The position numbers and the translations under genes are program-made. Positions 36,950 through 48,600 of a stretch of 64,000 bases of DNA are shown here, piece after piece (positions within the stretch are counted from its first letter, which is position 1; the number at the start of each line of letters is the position of its first letter). A model generated the notes under the pieces. That model saw only the letters and a list, made by a program, of their open reading frames with translations. It did not search any database and was not told the origin of the DNA. This DNA comes from Toxorhynchites rutilus septentrionalis (Eukaryota; Arthropoda; Insecta; Diptera; Culicidae). The stretch lies in contig NC_073746.1 in the NCBI RefSeq assembly GCF_029784135.1, forward strand, positions 96,689,015 to 96,753,014. The letters are read 5' to 3'.

Positions 36950-37935
36950 AACCGGAACAACCATACTATGGGACCATTACCGAGGGAAATCCTGCACTCG
37001 TTCCGGCCTGGGCGGTAGCATTCAGCTGTTCTCTCTCTGTCCGGGTGCCCAGTGTGTATTCGTTTGATCGCCCATCGTCGTTTCTCAATTTCATTGAAGT
37101 TTTTGCTTCAGGAGAACAACTTTCCTGACGCAGACATAGATGCGGATGCCACTTTGAATAATCTTTCCGAGAATTGGCCGATAGTTATTGGGCCAGAATT
37201 ACGGCAATATATAGGCATTCGTCCCCATCGACTCGGTGTGCGTCTCTCTCGGTATGCGGGGGAGTAGATTTTGGGCTGGCGAAACTCAGATCTATTGCTG
37301 TTTCGGTATGGTCTCGCACGAAGGTAGTAGATTCGTCATTCAAGAACACCAGATCCACTTCTTCCACGGCATCAGTGGTTTCAACTCCACGGTGGTTGTG
37401 TTTGGTGCGTGCTATCTTATGCTTGATGATGTCCATTGAAATCCTCTAGAACGAGGATTGGGTGGGTTTTATTTCCCAGTTTATTCCGTGGATTGGAGTC
37501 AATATTCACGGCGATCGCCTCAGAGAAGTGATAGGATTATCGAACTCCTATTGCAACCGAATGATAGAACTTTTGTTGCTTGTTTAGCACCCACCTGAAT
37601 CGACCACCCAGATACTTGTTCAGCTTCGGAATATCAGATTTTTGAACTTCCTGTGTGGCTCACAAAGCTTTAACGTAATCTCGGTTCAACATTCAGACGC
37701 CGCAAAGGTTGTTGAAGTACCCGTTTGCGTTCCACTGGATAATTAGCGTCGTGCCAGTGAGACAATTCGTTCTGAAGCTCTGTTGCATGGATGGTGCTGT
37801 GTTAGACGATGGTGGTAATTTCTCAAACGCGGGACCTGAAGAGTAATGTGTGCAATATGATAACGATAAAGCCAATTTCAAACAATTCGAGATCTTGTTG
37901 TTCCCTTTGATACATCTCTCTCGTTCTGGAGTCAC
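36950..37935 (-). pseudogene. LINE endonuclease (APE) remnant, Jockey-like
   Basis: On the minus strand the segment near 37720 encodes TLIIQWNANGYFNNL, the start of an apurinic-type endonuclease domain that nicks target DNA for retrotransposition. Later, 37436-37185 gives VFLNDESTT and then TAIDLSFASP, the conserved LNDG.PT and S.IDLS.CSP blocks of the same domain. Stops and frameshifts occur between. The reverse transcriptase is not present. Assignment to a Jockey-like clade rests on recalled motif patterns; LINE origin is secure. Confidence 0.8.
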
Positions 37936-38027
37936 TACGAGTATATCATTAAAGAGTTCGTCGTCATTTGGTATTTGTGAGCGAAGTGGTCAAGGAATAC
38001 TCGTATGAGCTGAAATCATTGTGGGTA

Positions 38028-38165
38028 TTGTGATATTCCGTGAAATACCATGATATCTTATATGGAAAACGCCTAACAAGTCTAACACATCTATGTATAT
38101 TGACGTATCAATACGAACTCCATTTGTTTACATATCTCATCAGAGCTACACTCTAATTCAAGATA
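38028..38165 (+). repeat. Repeat S, copy 1
   Basis: Shares 'ggaaaacgcctaacaagtct', 'aacacatctatgtatattga', 'gtttacatatctcatcagag' and 'tcaagataccaca' with 41673-41786 and, inverted, with 54625-54775. Class unknown; ends not resolved. 37936-38027 shows nothing. Confidence 0.7.
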
Positions 38166-38169
38166 CCAC

Positions 38170-39090
38170 ATCCTCCCCTGACTGGAACAATAATAATAAG
38201 ATGAATGTAATCTAATGTCTTATCAATGAAACAATGCCCTAACTTTCGAAGGAGTATTTACGATCCCAGTTTTCTAATCTAGTACTTCACATATAGAAGA
38301 ATCTGCAGTATTTTTTATTGCCTCAAAGCGCATTTATTCTGTCAGTCGAGATTCCTCATCCTCCGGAGGCACTAAAAAAAACGAGATATGGTGTCTGGAG
38401 CGTGATATTAGAAAAAAAAGAAGAAAAGTTATATACTTTATATCACCTTTTTCTGATTGAAAAATGTACAGTGAATCAACTTCATTCCACAGATTTTAAA
38501 TTGTACCTCTTTATCTTCAGTATCAGCTGCGTCCGATTGCATAGCAACGATTAATCGAGATATATCGTCTATCAAATTCGTACGACGGAGATGATATTTG
38601 TGATACTTTCGAAATCGTAACGAGATTAATAGAAAGCCAAATTGATTTCATTAAAATATCCTCTTTAGCCAAATGTTCCCGACTTCATCCTCGAAGAATT
38701 CAAATGATACTGATTTCTTATCATAGATATAACCCACCTATTTTTTTAAAATTTCGAATCAATTATTCTTTGACTGAACATCTAATTTTCACCATTATTT
38801 GTGAAACTATTATTCCTCAAATTCCGTTTTTGTTACTTCTGCAGCTTGATTTCTACACACCAACAAGTTGTACAATGATAATAATGATGTAAAAATGTAA
38901 CAACACTCTTACACTTTATTAAATGTTTTAAGATGAGTGTCAGTGACATTACAATTTGAACTCATGTTTTCTGAATGGTATTAATACGTGGATAAGCCGC
39001 TTTCGCAACAGTTCATCTGTTTACATTTCAGTTTTTTTTTTGCCGAGCCCGGCTAAGGTATAAAGAAGACAGTAGATTTTTGGTTATGCT
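38170..39090. other. AT-rich spacer with a partial H-unit hairpin end
   Basis: At 38712-38747 the sequence TTATCATAGATATAACCCAC then 'ctatttttttaa' matches the right half of the hairpin and T-run motif (compare 21378-21432 and 31843-31875). The conserved lead is missing. Otherwise no gene; open frames are short. Confidence 0.5.
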
Positions 39091-39099
39091 TAATTCGAT

Positions 39100-40075
39100 C
39101 CGAAAATATCAGATGCTTTGGGTTTAATCCGATTCAAATAATTTAAACATTAATAGGTTTTGGGCTGTACCCGACTCAATATAGTGAATATATAAAAATG
39201 GAGTGATGTCTGTCTGTCTGTCTGATTCTTATAGACTCGGAAACTACTGAACCGATCGACATGAAAATTGGTTTGTAGGGGTTTTTGGGGCCGGGGAAGG
39301 TTTTCGTGATATTTTGAGACCCCTCCCCCCTCTTTAAGGGGGGGCTGCCATACAAATGAAACACAAATTTCTGCATTACTCGGAAATTAACCGAGCAAAC
39401 GAAACCAAAGTTGGCATGTGAAAGTTTTAGAGTGCAATGAATGTTTCTATGATGGTTAGACAGTCCTTCCCCCACTCAAAGGGGGGGCTGCCATGCAAAT
39501 GAAACACAAATTTCTGCATTACTCGAGAATTAATCAAGCAAATGAAACCAAATTTGGCATGTGGAGGTTTTAGGATGCAATAAATGTTTCTATGGTGTTA
39601 AGATACTCCTTCCCCCTCTCTTAGAGGGGGCTGCCGTACAAATGAAACACAAATTTTTGCATTACCCGAGAATTAATCAAGCAAATTAAACCAAATTAGG
39701 CATATGGAAACTTTAGGGTGCAATGAATGTTTCTATGGTGGTTAGATACCCCTCCCCCCTCTCTTAGGGGTGGCTACCATACAAATAAAACACAAATTTC
39801 TGCATTACTCGAGAATTAATCAAGTAAATGGACGGGACGAAGTTTGCCGGGTTAGCTAGTAGTGAATAAATAGAATTTCATATATCTATAGCTGGCCTTG
39901 GGCTTTACCCGACTCAATTAATTCACATACAATGGGTTTGGCCTTGAGCAATACTCGACTCAAATCCAACCAAATATTTTTCTTGGGCTGAACCCGACTC
40001 AACTAATTCACAGCATTACCTCATTAGTTACGAATCCAACGAAATATTGGTCCTGGGCTGAACTCGACTCAATAT
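39100..40075. repeat. Minisatellite on 'ttgggctgaacccgactcaa', interrupted
   Basis: The motif with small changes recurs near 39160, 39895, 39975 and 40050, with 'tcaattaattcaca' or 'aatccaacgaaatatt' between. A 670-bp element (39191-39860) lies inside it. Confidence 0.7.
39191..39860 (-). mobile_element. ACTAGCTGACCC-type element with target duplication
   Basis: In inverse it starts ACTAGCTAACCCGGCAAACT and ends with 'gacagacatcactccatttt' and a short TA tail. AGTGAATA occurs on both sides (39183-39190 and 39861-39868). It holds four internal tandem units of about 130-150 bp with 'ggctgccatacaaatgaaac'. The frame at 39475-39176 is a by-product of the tandem units. Confidence 0.75.
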
Positions 40076-40317
40076 TGCTTCTTAAACGAAATCTGGCATT
40101 TTATTCAACTCAACTCAACAAGAGTCCACTTTTTAATAATAGATATTTATATATATCTTCTTGTTCTAATTTTCATTTCAACTTAATCAAAACGAATAGT
40201 TTGAGCAATTCTAAATTCACGTTTTCTGCCTTACTAGCAGCACTTCGAAGGATATAGAATGACCTCTTGTCACCACTATATTGAGTCTTTTAAAATGACT
40301 TATCGGGCATAAAAAAC

Positions 40318-41163
40318 AAGAGATGGGCAAAACGGTTCACTATAATGAACCCTTCAGTGACCAACCGTTCACTTAAGTGAACTGGTTCTTTTGAGCAGTT
40401 CACTCACTCTTTCGTACATTAGAGGGATAAGCCAAAGCATGTATTAAATAGTGTGAGATGTAATGTAGGACTTTTTTTTCATGCATAAAATGCTGTTTGT
40501 TAGCAATAATTATATGTTCGAATTTTGTTAAAAATATCTTAGTAGAATAGGAAATCAAACTATGATTTTAAAATTTTGATTTAGTTTGAGCCGTGATTCA
40601 TTATTTTCAGCACAGACTAGCCTTGCGCTGCTTTTCTTCAATGTTTTGCAATAACTGCTATAGCAAAATTGTATCAAAACGCGAAAGACTTTCTCGAAAT
40701 TATCGAGCACAATATAATATAATATAACAACATTTAATTATCAACAACACAAATTTTTATTTACTGTTGAAAAACACTGTTTGAATCGCTTCGCTTCGCT
40801 TATTTACCCTCAACTTAAAAATATGCAATTAAAACTTTATTTGATAAATAATCGAACAATCCAATTTAAGAACCATCGTATCCTGAAATATTGCGTTTTA
40901 TTATGAAAACGCCAATACCGACGTATTATTTTTGTTATTTCATGATGCTATCGTTAGGTTACATTCGTTAATTTGAGGACTATTTACCTTACAGCAGCAT
41001 TCGTCTATCACTCGTTCGCTCGCCTTCCTGTTATACACCGATCACCATACACAGTTCGTTCTGAACTGCATACACAGTTCATCGTTCACCGTACAGTTCG
41101 TTCTGAACTGAACTGTATACACAGTTCAGCCAGCGGTCTTCGTACACAGTTCGTTCGGGTTCC
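40318..41163. repeat. hAT-like repeat, one end seen
   Basis: It begins AGATGGGCAAAACGGTTCAC, followed by alternating 'ttcact' and 'agtgaac' phrases in both orientations, a pattern I associate with hAT-type termini. At 41020-41160 'acacagttcgttctgaactg' recurs several times. The opposite terminus is not found; the sequence runs into the next element. Class is inference. Confidence 0.4.
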
Positions 41164-41164
41164 G

Positions 41165-41672
41165 TTTGTTTGATTGATTCCCGAGTAATGCAGAAATTTG
41201 TGTTTCATTTGTTTGGTAGCCCCCCTTAGAGAGGGGGAGGAGTGGCTAACTACCCTAGAAACATTTATTGCACCCTAAAACCTTAACATGCCAACTTTGG
41301 TTTCGTTTGCTTAACTAATTTCCGAATAATGCAGAAATTTGTGTTCTATTTGTATGGCAGCCCCCCTTTAGAGAGGGGGAGGAGTGTCTTACTACTACAG
41401 AAACATTTATTGCACCCTGAAACCTTCACATGCCAACTTTGGTTTCGTTTGCTTGACTAATTCCCGAGTAATGCAGAAGTTTGTGTTTAATTTGTATGGT
41501 AGCCCCCCCTTAGAGAGGGGGAGGGGTCTCAAACTATCACGAAAACCTTCTCCGGCCCCAAAAACCCCCACATACCAATTTTCATGGTGATCGGTTCAGT
41601 AGTTTCCGAGCCCATAAGAATCAGACAGACAGACAGACAGACTGACAGAAATCCATTTTTATATATATAGAT
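41165..41672 (+). mobile_element. ACTAGCTGACCC-type element, 5'-truncated copy
   Basis: It has three tandem units ('tttgtatggcagcccccctt', 'gagaggggga', 'catttattgcaccct') and the 3' end 'gatcggttcagtagtttccg' followed by a CAGA run and 'tttttatatatatag'. The ACTAGCTGACCC start is missing. Confidence 0.75.
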
Positions 41673-41786
41673 ATGGAAAACGCCTAATAATTCTAACACA
41701 TCTATGTTTATTGACGTATCAATCCGAACTCCGTTTGTTTACATATCTCATCAGAGCTACACTTTAGTTCAAGATACCACAGGTAT
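41673..41786 (+). repeat. Repeat S, copy 2
   Basis: It directly follows the previous element's TA tail and matches 38058-38165 almost base for base ('gtttacatatctcatcagag', 'tcaagataccacag'). 41787-42066 contains nothing recognised. Confidence 0.7.
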
Positions 41787-42069
41787 GTCTGTTTTGGTCG
41801 TATTTAGGAACTCTTAGAGCCCCCGCGCACTACAGACTTTTTTTCAGCCGACAGTTTGTTCGGATCGGCCTACTGGTGCAAAAACTGACTCAATTGAATT
41901 GGTGTAATGTGCGCACATGCATACCTCTCGGTACTGATTAAGAAGCCGACCGAACTATCGGTTGACAAGTCAATCTGCAGTCTGCGGGGGCTCTTACTGA
42001 GTTACTAAAACTGCTCGCGCATCGACTTTGTTCATGGGAGATTCATCAGACACCCTTTACGTAGCCTAA

Positions 42070-42503
42070 GGCTGATGTCACATTAGGCGGATTCGCCGCC
42101 ACGGATATCGCGACGGTTTTTTTCTCTATTTGAAATCGCTTCCAAAACCGTCCCGCTCTGTGTAACATGGCTCATTCACAATACACTGTAGATTCTCCGC
42201 TGCGGCTTTACTCGCGGAATCCGCCACGGATATCGCGACGGTTATTTTCTCCATTTGAAAACCGCCTCGCTCTGTGTGACATGGCTCATTCACAATACAC
42301 TGTAGATCCTCCGCTGCGGCTGATGTCACATTAGGCGGATTCGCCGCCGCGGATTCCGCGAGTAAAACCGCAGCCGAGGATCTACAGTGTATTGTGAATG
42401 AGCCATGTCACACAGAGCGGGCGGTTTTGGAAGCGAATTCATATCGAGAAAAAAAACCGTCGCGATATCCGCGGCGGCGAATCCGCCTAATGTAACATCA
42501 GCC
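42070..42503. mobile_element. PIF/Harbinger-like MITE, internally duplicated
   Basis: Ends GGCTGATGTCACATTAGGCG and the inverse of GGCTGATGTTACATTAGGCG, with inverted similarity extending 50 bp or more. TAA flanks both sides (42067-42069 and 42504-42506). A third copy of the terminal sequence is internal, at about 42320, and the block with 'ccacggatatcgcgacggtt' and 'attcacaatacactgtagat' occurs twice in direct and once in inverse order. GC-rich against its surroundings. No coding. Confidence 0.85.
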
Positions 42504-42506
42504 TAA

Positions 42507-44600
42507 GATGGTATGATACGTCAAATTTGTCAGAGTACGACAATTTTTAAAACGAGCTAGGACATATATACTTCATTGATGTACGTGTTTTAAACATCCC
42601 TATAACGTACCGATAGCTTCTGAGATTATTAATGAAATTTAAACAAAATTCATTATAAATCATCATATAACTGCTTGCATATCGTCATGTCAAAATGATT
42701 TTATTTGTGAGTTCACAAGCGGCTCTTTCAGCCGACGTTGGCTCGTAATCATGTTTACCAACAACTAGCACCCCATCATCACCCCAGAATCCTTCCCGTC
42801 GATCTAATCCTCGAGCCGGCTGACATATTTTGTCAGATGTCACCGTTCGCACACTTAACGATTCATGAAAGTTTGAATTTTTCACTGCGCTGAAAGTTGG
42901 GTTTTGGGGAGGAGGACTGCACTTATCCCCTATTCGCTGTCACTTTTCTCGGTGCCAGGGTGAAAAATTGTTTACAATTCATTTCAATGTTTTGCTTTTG
43001 CCATACCCAAACCATTTCCCCGCGTTTGGTGACTTTCGGCATTCCCCGAAAGACTGCCAAGATGCCAAGAGTCTTGGCGAACGCTCGCAACTCGTCGTCC
43101 GCTCTGGAAACCGTAAACTCGGTTCAGGACTGGGAAAGTGTTTCTCCCACTTCTACCATCTTTCCTACCGGGGAGCTTAAAAGTGAATACATTAGCGTTA
43201 GTTTTTGACGTTCTTGGCAAAGGTCGACACTGTGTGGTGAGAATGAGATTTCTTAATTTTACTTGTGGCGTCTCGTGCTGGCGTTGGGTTCAGGCGGAGA
43301 AAGGTCGATGAATTTTCGCCGCTCAGGACGGTGGCTCCGGCGAAGAAGGAGTCACTTTCCATAAAATAGGGCGATTCAATTTTATACACACAAATGTTTA
43401 GGCTAGCCTTCGGGCCAATCGTTTGAAGTGTGCCGTGCGGAAGCTGTCGACGGGGCAGAGAAGTCGAGTCGAGATGCTTAATTAATCCAAATAAGTAATT
43501 ATCCGATTTGAAGGAAAATAAATATATTTACATTAAGTGCACAGGGTTTAGTTTGCATGTGAAAGGAAACGAGAAGAGAACATAAATAAATCGTCCTAAA
43601 ATTGGATCTTAATTTTGGCTTCCACTAAAAGGGACAAAGACGAACTGGAAAGGAAGTGAGAAAGAGATTGATTTTCAATTTAAGGATTCCTCTTGAAACC
43701 CTTGATTAGGCTAATGTGTTTGTCGTGTAAATGAAACGCTGTGGTGATAACGATTCCATCAGAACTTCTCTCGGTTTGCTTGGGATGTGAAATATTGAAA
43801 ACAAACATAAAAAGATGGGGATTTGGAAAATCCTTACAATAAATGGATCAATTAATTGATGCTTTCTCGCTACTGAAGAAAATAAATAACGAAATGGAAT
43901 GGTGGTCGTTGATCGAATATGAGGCGGTGCTTGAATATGCAAATCAGAAAATGCATTAGTCGCTAGAAAAAAATATTATGATTCATTATGCAGAAGCTTT
44001 GCCAGTGCATACGTATGGAGGATGCAGTTTGAATCCTATTTTATTGCTGGGGAGAATACAAATCATGTGCACCCAGTGTGACGATGAGCTACTGCTATGA
44101 GATTTGGTTGTCGCATTATGGTTTATCCTATAGAAGTGCCCTTTCATCAATCATGGTTGGGATTTGCAAAAAGGTTAATCAAATCATGTGGAGAATAAGT
44201 TCCTGCTTAATGAGCTTGATTTTTTTAGCGTCGAATATACGTGATGTCCTTATTTCATTCAGAGTTCCATTACGTTGAAAGGGATAATTTTGTTTTTCCA
44301 CAAACACACATTTTTGCCGATTTATATCAATTTGTTGCTCATTCCGGGGATGATAATGTAAACATAAACATCCATGTTTTAGTTTAAATTAGATTCTTCC
44401 AGTTGTTTTTCTCGATCCAGTCAAACAGGTAAATCTTAAAATCTTTCAGTTTTTCTAAATATTATCCAGTTTCATCCTTTTTTTATGTGTGCTTCAGTTT
44501 TACCCATTATATGTGAAATAAATTCGCAATGTATTAATATTATCTCTTCTTCACCCGCTCTATCCCTTGACCACTTTCTTTTTTTGAAATTTATGTTTCG
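42507..44600. other. Probable single-copy DNA, no gene identified
   Basis: 42700-43480 is GC-richer. A plus frame of 103 codons (42897-43208) overlaps frames on the other strand and has no known domain. 43490-44600 is AT-rich. No repeats matching elsewhere. Confidence 0.35.
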
Positions 44601-44924
44601 ATTGATCCAAGGTGTATTGACCTGAAATTACAATGGAATTATGAAAATCGATTTTTTTTTTTCTTTGGACGCCAAATAACTTAAAAATGCATAAAATGCT
44701 GAGAGCTGGTGTTATCTCGAAAAAAAATCTGAGACAAAACTTTGAGTGCTTTCAGGCACCCCTAAATCATGACCGATTGAACTGAAATTTTGCACAAGTC
44801 ATTATTTTGGGCCAATAAAAAAAATGTACATGGTCGCGTCTTTAAATTCAATGATGATTTCATATCATATCTCATATCTCATAATTATATCTCGAAAACA
44901 AAAAAAAAAGCATTTCTGATATCG

Positions 44925-45990
44925 AGATATGTTATGTGAAAAATCGTGAAAGCATTCAAGTAAAAATATAAAGAAAATTAGCGCCCTCTAGTCCAAAGCC
45001 GTGAAAACAATAAAAAAAAACTACAACAAAAAAATAATTACGAAAATAAAATCCATTTATTTGCAAATTGAATATTTTTAAAAAATTAGCTCATTGGATT
45101 CAATTTGATATGTCGATCATCTAAAACATGGCTCAGTGGATCAAAAGTAATTTTTTTAAAAGTCATTTTTAGGAACAAGTGGAAAAAATTTATTTTTCCA
45201 GCCACCCAAAAATGGAAATGGGCACTCTAATGGAAAAAATAAAAATATAAGGGTCTAGTGTTTTGCGGTAAAAAACAAAATCACCACTTTTGACGAAAAC
45301 TTTCGAGCTAGCCATTTTCATTAAAAATATTGAACTTGCAAAAGAAACGAATTTTATTTTCGTAATTATTGATTGTAGTCGTTTTTTATTGTTTTAGCTT
45401 ACTTTTTTTAAATTTTTTCTTGAAAGTTGAGGATTTTTCACATAACATATATCGATAATAATGATACTATTTTTTGGTTTTTGAGTTTTAAAGTTTTTTA
45501 AAGTTAATGGTTCGAAAAAACATTTTTTTTCCCATTTTTGCCACTACGAAAAATTGTAGCTTTTGAACTACTGGACCGATTCAGATGATCGACATATCAA
45601 ATTGAAACTTATAAGTTAAATATTGGTTTTTGGAAAAATATTACTTTTGTGAATAATTTGGATTCTCTTTTTTGTAATTATTGATTGTGTTAGTTTGTCA
45701 TAGTTTTCTCGGTAAAAGATAGATGGTGCTATTTTTTTTAAATATTTTTTTCTGGGAAGCTGAGGATTTTTTTTACATAACAGAGTTAATAATTTGCAAA
45801 TTTAACATGTTTTAAGTCTTCGTTCCAAATTCCTATGTGACTAGACTATAACGGTGCGACTAGAATCCAATCTTCCCGCAAGTGTGATATTTCTCCAAAG
45901 AAGGTTTGCTTATTGGATTCAATTTAATATGTCAATCATCTAGATCGGTTCAGTGGTTCAAATGTGATGATTTTTTGCAAAAAGACATTT
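44925..45990. repeat. Foldback repeat with about 150-bp arms
   Basis: 44925-45075 ('atatgttatgtgaaaaatc' to 'aattacgaaaataaaatcc') is matched in inverse by 45345-45475, and a further copy in the latter orientation lies at 45650-45790. Likewise 45080-45180 ('tttgatatgtcgatcatcta') is matched in inverse near 45560-45620 and in direct form at 45900-45990. Part of it recurs at 61075-61285. Confidence 0.7.
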
Positions 45991-46032
45991 TTGCACAGTG
46001 AAAGAAGACGTAAGTTTTATAGATTTAAGTGT

Positions 46033-46106
46033 TTTGTTTCAGCTGCCATTCGTTGCTCTTTGCACACGTCCCTACTCAAATGTTAGCGAATGGGAGCTGA
46101 AACAAA
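46033..46106. ncRNA. Short hairpin with pre-miRNA-like dimensions (candidate)
   Basis: Arms 46033-46052 (TTTGTTTCAGCTGCCATTCG) and 46087-46106 pair at 19 of 20 positions with a 34-nt loop. Size and stem would fit a microRNA precursor, but a MITE remnant is equally possible. No sequence family recognised. Confidence 0.25.
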
Positions 46107-46181
46107 TCACACAAAAGCCTCATACCGTAGGTGAAATAAGGCGCCATGCATTGATTTATTGATTTCGCTCAACTTTATCAA

Positions 46182-46505
46182 ATGCTTTATCAAACAGAGT
46201 CGTCTCCAGATAACAGTTCTTCTAACTCTAGAAAATTTTCCCTATATGGCGAAGATTCATCTTCCTTGTGTCATCGAAATGTAAGATTTTACTTAGCCGG
46301 GAACATTGTTATATCGAGTAATCGATGCAACAGGCAAATCAAAAATAAAGCCATCAACGCTTGTTTGAAGGATATCTCAACAAATGATAAGACCGGGAAA
46401 AAACGACGACTGGAAAAAATTATAGTTCAAGGAATTTGTATTGGAATTCGATTCACTTTGGTTTCGAAAAACATTGTTTGGATTCAGTTAGCATTGGAGG
46501 AATAA
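46182..46505 (+). other. Unassigned 107-codon open frame
   Basis: Open from ATG to stop with mixed composition and two Lys/Arg-rich stretches. I recognise no domain and see no promoter or splice context. It may be chance or a decayed element. Confidence 0.2.
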
Positions 46506-46769
46506 AGCACGTGGAAATTTTTCACTATAACTAATAGTTTATTCTCGCGATGCAACACTAACAAAAATTTTATTTGGCATTCCAAAGGAAGGATCGAAGG
46601 ATCGCATAGTCAGGGGTCTAACAAAGTCAGGAAGATTATATACTGTGCCAAATTCATCCATATTTAAGAAAAAATTTAAATTTCTCACTAGATAATTCCA
46701 CCAATCACTGACGGGTGACATTTGCACGAAATATTGAAGTAATTTCTCGAAAAAAATAATACACTAATC

Positions 46770-46829
46770 CTGGTCGTGGGTGACACCCGAAGCGGACCGC
46801 CCCCCTCATCCCCTTACACTACGCCACTG
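46770..46829 (-). mobile_element. Transposon terminus CAGTGGCGTAGTG
   Basis: In inverse the segment starts CAGTGGCGTAGTGTAAGGGG and continues with 'cggtccgcttcgggtgtcac', a GC-rich terminus of a type widespread in arthropod DNA transposons. The partner end is not found. Class not certain. Confidence 0.45.
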
Positions 46830-47089
46830 CGATGTTGTAATAGAGAACCACATTAATTGTTGAACAATTTTCAAATGTTGAGCAGTCTGAGGAATTCTAG
46901 CTAGAAGTCGATTTTAGTTGTTGTTTACTAAACATAATCTTCAAATACGTCTGATTTAGAAAATTACACATGTTATGTTGTCGAATTGATAATATTTACA
47001 TAATCCTTACTTTTGAAAAATTCGATTAAAAATAATTTGTAATCGATGATTTGGCACTGTAATTTTTATAAATAAAATTTAGAAAGTGC

Positions 47090-48600
47090 ATCCCCAAAAT
47101 AAGCTTTATAATAGAAGGGCCTTGCTGGGTAGGGAAGTAAAAAATTCCCCCAAACCAAATCACCCGGTCTATGGAAAATATTGTATAGGGTACCAAATAA
47201 GAAATTTTGACCATTTTTGTTGAACCCCTATATGGTTCACCATAGGATCTATGGTAATAAACCTACTTTTCATTTTTTTGCATGCCATTCCCGATAACTT
47301 CGTGATAAAAATTGGAAAAAATACGGAATGTGCATCTTACTTTTGTGTATCGAGAAAAAATATCAAAAAAAATATTCATCAAAAATTTAAGTAATAAAAA
47401 ATGACTATGTAACATTTACTCGAAACCCACTCACCCGAAAGACATTCACCAGAATTCGACTCACCCGAATGTAACAAATACCCGAATGCGACAGCTACCC
47501 GAATGTAACATCTACCTAAATTGACACTTAACTGAATGCGACATTTACCCGAATGCAACAATTACCCGAATGTTACGCGTCACTTCGGCGGCTTGGTGCC
47601 GCCTCGGTTCTTTATCTCGTTAAATTGGGACTTCACACTTATTACGTTGACCTCAGAATAATTTTCATTACGAAATAATAATTTCATGATAAAAACTGTG
47701 CTGCGGTGGTAAATACGTGAGTACCATTTTTTTATCAATTCTTTTCACATTTTCATGACATTTAGGCTTTATATTTTTTATGTTAAATTTTCATGCTTAA
47801 TTTTCGAAATATTCCATAACCCATGCTCATTTTGAATGATTTCATGGCTCTAAAGATCAACACAGAAAGGAATTTTTTCTGGCATGTCAATTGTGCCTAC
47901 ACTAATTTTAAAAAATGACACCGCGAAGTCTTCAAAATCATTGTCAAAATTCCTCATCACAATTTCTCATTTTACTTCGTATTTTTTTTGCTTTTTCATG
48001 TTGTTTTGATTTAATCCTATTCATCAACAGGAGATTCGACGAAACACACAATCTGATTTGTTGGAAGCTTTCCTTCTCATTCGAGTGAACATTCCATTCG
48101 AGTAAATGTTGCATTCGGTATTTGTTGCATTCGGGCAACTGTCCATTCGGGTATCTGTCGCATTCGGGTAAATGTCTACTCGGGTATATGTTGCATTCGG
48201 GTATTTGTTTCATTCGGGTGAATGTCATTTTTTTAATATCTTTTTTTATTTCTATTTTTCGTAATTTTCTAATATTTTTTTTATTTTCCTAAAATCTATT
48301 ATTGTATTGTATTTGTGTTTTCGTAAAAAGAGCCCCAAACCTTATCACCAACGCTATGGAAAGTATTGTTGAAAATTAGAAAATTAGGATATTTTTCTGA
48401 ATCTCTATATGGTATGAGATCTATGGCTAAAACGTAGTTTTTTTTCACGAAGTTCTTAATAGCTTGGAAAATAAAATATGGAAAAAATACTTATAGCGCA
48501 TCTTACTATGATAAAATTACCATAGAAATTTCAATTTTTTTGACATTTCGATATTTGTATACTAAATTGGATAATTTTGTAAATAGATCAGATGTTGATA
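47090..48600 (-). repeat. Repeat R, inverse copies, split by a foldback
   Basis: 47090-47400 and 48300-48600 both match the repeat at 1340-2500 in inverse ('cttgctgggtagggaagtaa', 'ccaaaccaaatcaccc', 'cataggatctatgg'). The foldback at 47408-48228 lies between the two R blocks. Confidence 0.65.
47408..48228. repeat. Foldback with arms made of 17-bp tandem repeats
   Basis: 47408-47573 holds about nine units of the type 'acccgaatgcaacattt'; 48068-48228 holds about nine of the inverse type 'attcgggtaaatgttgc'. About 495 bp of unrelated AT-rich DNA separates them, with one GC-rich stem 'cggcggcttggtgccgcc' at 47585. Frames in the arms (48228-47944 minus) are repeats of PECN.YP and not a gene. Confidence 0.85.

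Noticed and set aside
42897..43208. 103-codon open frame
   Set aside because: Overlaps frames on both strands and shows no recognisable domain or splice context.
47944..48228. 94-codon frame with PECN repeats
   Set aside because: It is a translation of the 17-bp tandem arm of a foldback; the opposite arm gives a different frame.
47408..48228. CRISPR-like array of 17-bp repeats
   Set aside because: Units are contiguous without unique spacers, in an animal genome, and arranged as inverted arms.
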